NCBI GenBank assembly: GCA_028712345.1
Contig: JAQTQF010000111.1
Location: forward strand, 1-6,369
Direction: 5' to 3'
DNA: 6,369 nucleotides
Origin: Phycisphaerae bacterium
GTDB lineage: Bacteria > Planctomycetota > Phycisphaerae > Sedimentisphaerales > UBA12454
Below the pieces are notes generated by a model, which was given only the letters and a program-made list of their open reading frames with translations, did not search any database and had not been told where the DNA came from. A program made the translations under genes and the position numbers. Within the stretch, counting starts at the first letter, position 1, and every line of letters begins with the position of its first letter. This document shows positions 5,300 to 6,369 of this stretch, piece by piece.

Positions 5300-6260
5300 G
5301 AGACGACAAACTGTCCATATTAAATTTGAAGATGCTCTGTGCACCAAACAGAGTTTCTATGCTGAACGGCTCAGTGTATTCGACAACTTTCGTATTGCTT
5401 ATATTAGCCAGAGATTCGGCCAATACGATTGCTTCCTGAATATAACCGATATCGTCAATGAGCTTGTTCTCAAGAGCCTCCGGTGCATTATATATACTGC
5501 CGTCGGCAAGTGTTTTTACCTGTTCTTCCGTTAGAACATCTTCTCTTGATTTTGCCACGATACCTACAAACCTTTCATAAGCGGGCATAATGAGTTTGTT
5601 ATTGAGATAGGCGGCTTGTTCTTCAGTTACAGGCTCAAATGTCGTGGGCCAGTCTTTTTTTGTGCCGGATTTTGCGATAAATGGTTTTATTCCCAGTTTC
5701 TGTTCGAGCAGTTCCTGAAGGACGAAATGCCCCATTATTACGCCTATCGACCCTGTGATTGTGGTAGGTTCGGCAATGATTTTGTCGCAGGCGCAGGAGG
5801 TATAGTATCCGCCTGAGGTTGCGATGGTCTCCATAAAAGCCACAGCGGGTTTGCCGCTTTCGGCTTTGAATCTGCAAATTTCGTCGTAAATTCTGTCGCT
5901 TGCGGCCACGGCTCCGCCGGGGGTGATTGTTTTGAAGATTACCGCTTTTACGGTATTATCTTCTCTGGCGGCCTTTATTTGCTTAATCACCTTTTCGCTT
6001 AAATCGTTATTGATAATACCTTCGATTCTTATGACCGCAATCTTGCTCGATGCCCGTCCCTTCTGGAGGACCTTTTCAAGATAATGGTCGCCTCTGTCGC
6101 TGGTCAGTAAAAATGTCGAGGCGACGAGCGCCAAAGCGAGAATCAAATTAGCGATTATAGAAAAAGCGAGCACCACTGCGAAAAATATCTTCCAGCCGAG
6201 ACCCTTTGACGGATTTCTTTCGGGCATCTGCGCCAGGTTAGTGTTTTCAATAGAGTCCAT
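5250..6260 (-). CDS. sppA: Signal peptide peptidase SppA (S49 family), membrane-anchored
   Basis: SppA degrades signal peptides left in the cytoplasmic membrane after secretory protein cleavage. The 336-residue length fits the short, single-domain type found in Bacillus. Residues 1-23 are hydrophilic, about 24-53 form one long transmembrane anchor, and the protease domain follows. The catalytic dyad is visible: S149 in ATSGGYY and K202 in SGTKKD, close to S147/K199 of B. subtilis SppA as I recall it. ITGSIGVI at 168-175 is also typical. The PGG segment reads KTITPGGAVAASD (110-122), where most relatives have NSPGG or DSPGG. The ATG at 6260 is preceded by AAAGGA at 6273-6268, seven bases away, a strong ribosome binding site. 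The C-terminal 16 residues are encoded opposite the end of the convergent PEP-CTERM gene. General signal-peptide turnover is the expected role; a specific link to its exported neighbours is only inference. Confidence 0.93.
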   Translation of the reverse strand: MDSIENTNLAQMPERNPSKGLGWKIFFAVVLAFSIIANLILALALVASTFLLTSDRGDHYLEKVLQKGRASSKIAVIRIEGIINNDLSEKVIKQIKAAREDNTVKAVIFKTITPGGAVAASDRIYDEICRFKAESGKPAVAFMETIATSGGYYTSCACDKIIAEPTTITGSIGVIMGHFVLQELLEQKLGIKPFIAKSGTKKDWPTTFEPVTEEQAAYLNNKLIMPAYERFVGIVAKSREDVLTEEQVKTLADGSIYNAPEALENKLIDDIGYIQEAIVLAESLANISNTKVVEYTEPFSIETLFGAQSIFKFNMDSLSSLTTPGLLYIWDAGFSQ

Positions 6261-6294
6261 TTTTCAGTCCTTTCGTATCAGATTTTCCCCCATA

Positions 6295-6323
6295 ATTGTA
6301 AAGATGTCGGGATGAAATGTCAA
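6295..6323 (-). promoter_or_regulatory. Predicted sigma70-type promoter of sppA
   Basis: On the minus strand a perfect -35 box TTGACA (6323-6318) is followed after 17 bases by TACAAT (6300-6295, 5 of 6). Transcription would begin near 6288, giving a leader of about 28 bases that contains the AAAGGA ribosome binding site. This is the best promoter match in the window. Confidence 0.6.
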
Positions 6324-6346
6324 AATGCTTTTTGATGGGGCAGAAT

Positions 6347-6357
6347 GTTTGGCAAAC
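6347..6357. repeat. Short perfect palindrome upstream of the sppA promoter
   Basis: GTTTG-G-CAAAC is a 5-1-5 inverted repeat starting 24 bases upstream of the sppA -35 box. A second short inverted repeat, CAAAA-TGCT-TTTTG (6321-6334), touches that -35 box. Either could bind a regulator, but both are short enough to occur by chance. Nothing else is recognisable from 6324 to the window end. Confidence 0.2.
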
Positions 6358-6369
6358 TCTCAATTTTTT

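Overview
The window appears to come from a Gram-negative bacterium that makes exosortase-type (PEP-CTERM) surface proteins. A planctomycete or a relative in the PVC group is my best guess. The clues are the PEP-CTERM sorting tail, a pyrR-pyrB-pyrC cluster with an Aquifex/Bacillus-type (class I) dihydroorotase, moderate GC, and weak or missing Shine-Dalgarno sequences on some genes. No marker gene fixes the phylum, so this assignment is inference.

Left block (1-2474, minus strand): a pyrimidine operon transcribed right to left. It starts with pyrR (PRPP-binding regulator / uracil phosphoribosyltransferase family). An ATGA stop/start overlap leads into pyrB (aspartate carbamoyltransferase), and a 32-base gap leads to pyrC (class I dihydroorotase), which runs off the left edge of the window. 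PyrB and PyrC catalyse the second and third steps of de novo UMP synthesis. The pyrB-pyrC gap consists almost entirely of four degenerate 7-base repeats.

Divergent intergenic region (2475-2688): a good sigma70-like promoter facing pyrR has a 26-base near-symmetric element across its spacer and -10 box. An extended -10 promoter faces the other way into a secreted subtilisin-family (S8) protease gene. The predicted pyr leader is only about 40 bases, with no visible PyrR attenuator.

Middle block (2689-5299, plus strand): the subtilase (TTG start, signal peptide, complete Asp/His/Asn/Ser set in unusual motif contexts, C-terminal beta-rich domain), then a gap of 238 bases with nested inverted repeats, then an exported beta-helix-like protein of 305 residues with a PEP-CTERM tail.

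Right block (5250-6260, minus strand): sppA, a membrane-anchored signal peptide peptidase with its own near-consensus promoter. It converges on the PEP-CTERM gene, and their 3' ends overlap by 50 bases. The three right-hand genes all act at or beyond the cytoplasmic membrane (secreted protease, surface beta-helix protein, membrane peptidase), but nothing in the sequence proves that they work together.

I see no tRNA, rRNA, CRISPR array, insertion sequence or phage gene. No clearly new multi-gene system is evident. The most unusual items are the PEP-CTERM beta-helix protein, its overlap with sppA, the PyrR variant with an unusually short leader, and the heptamer repeat.
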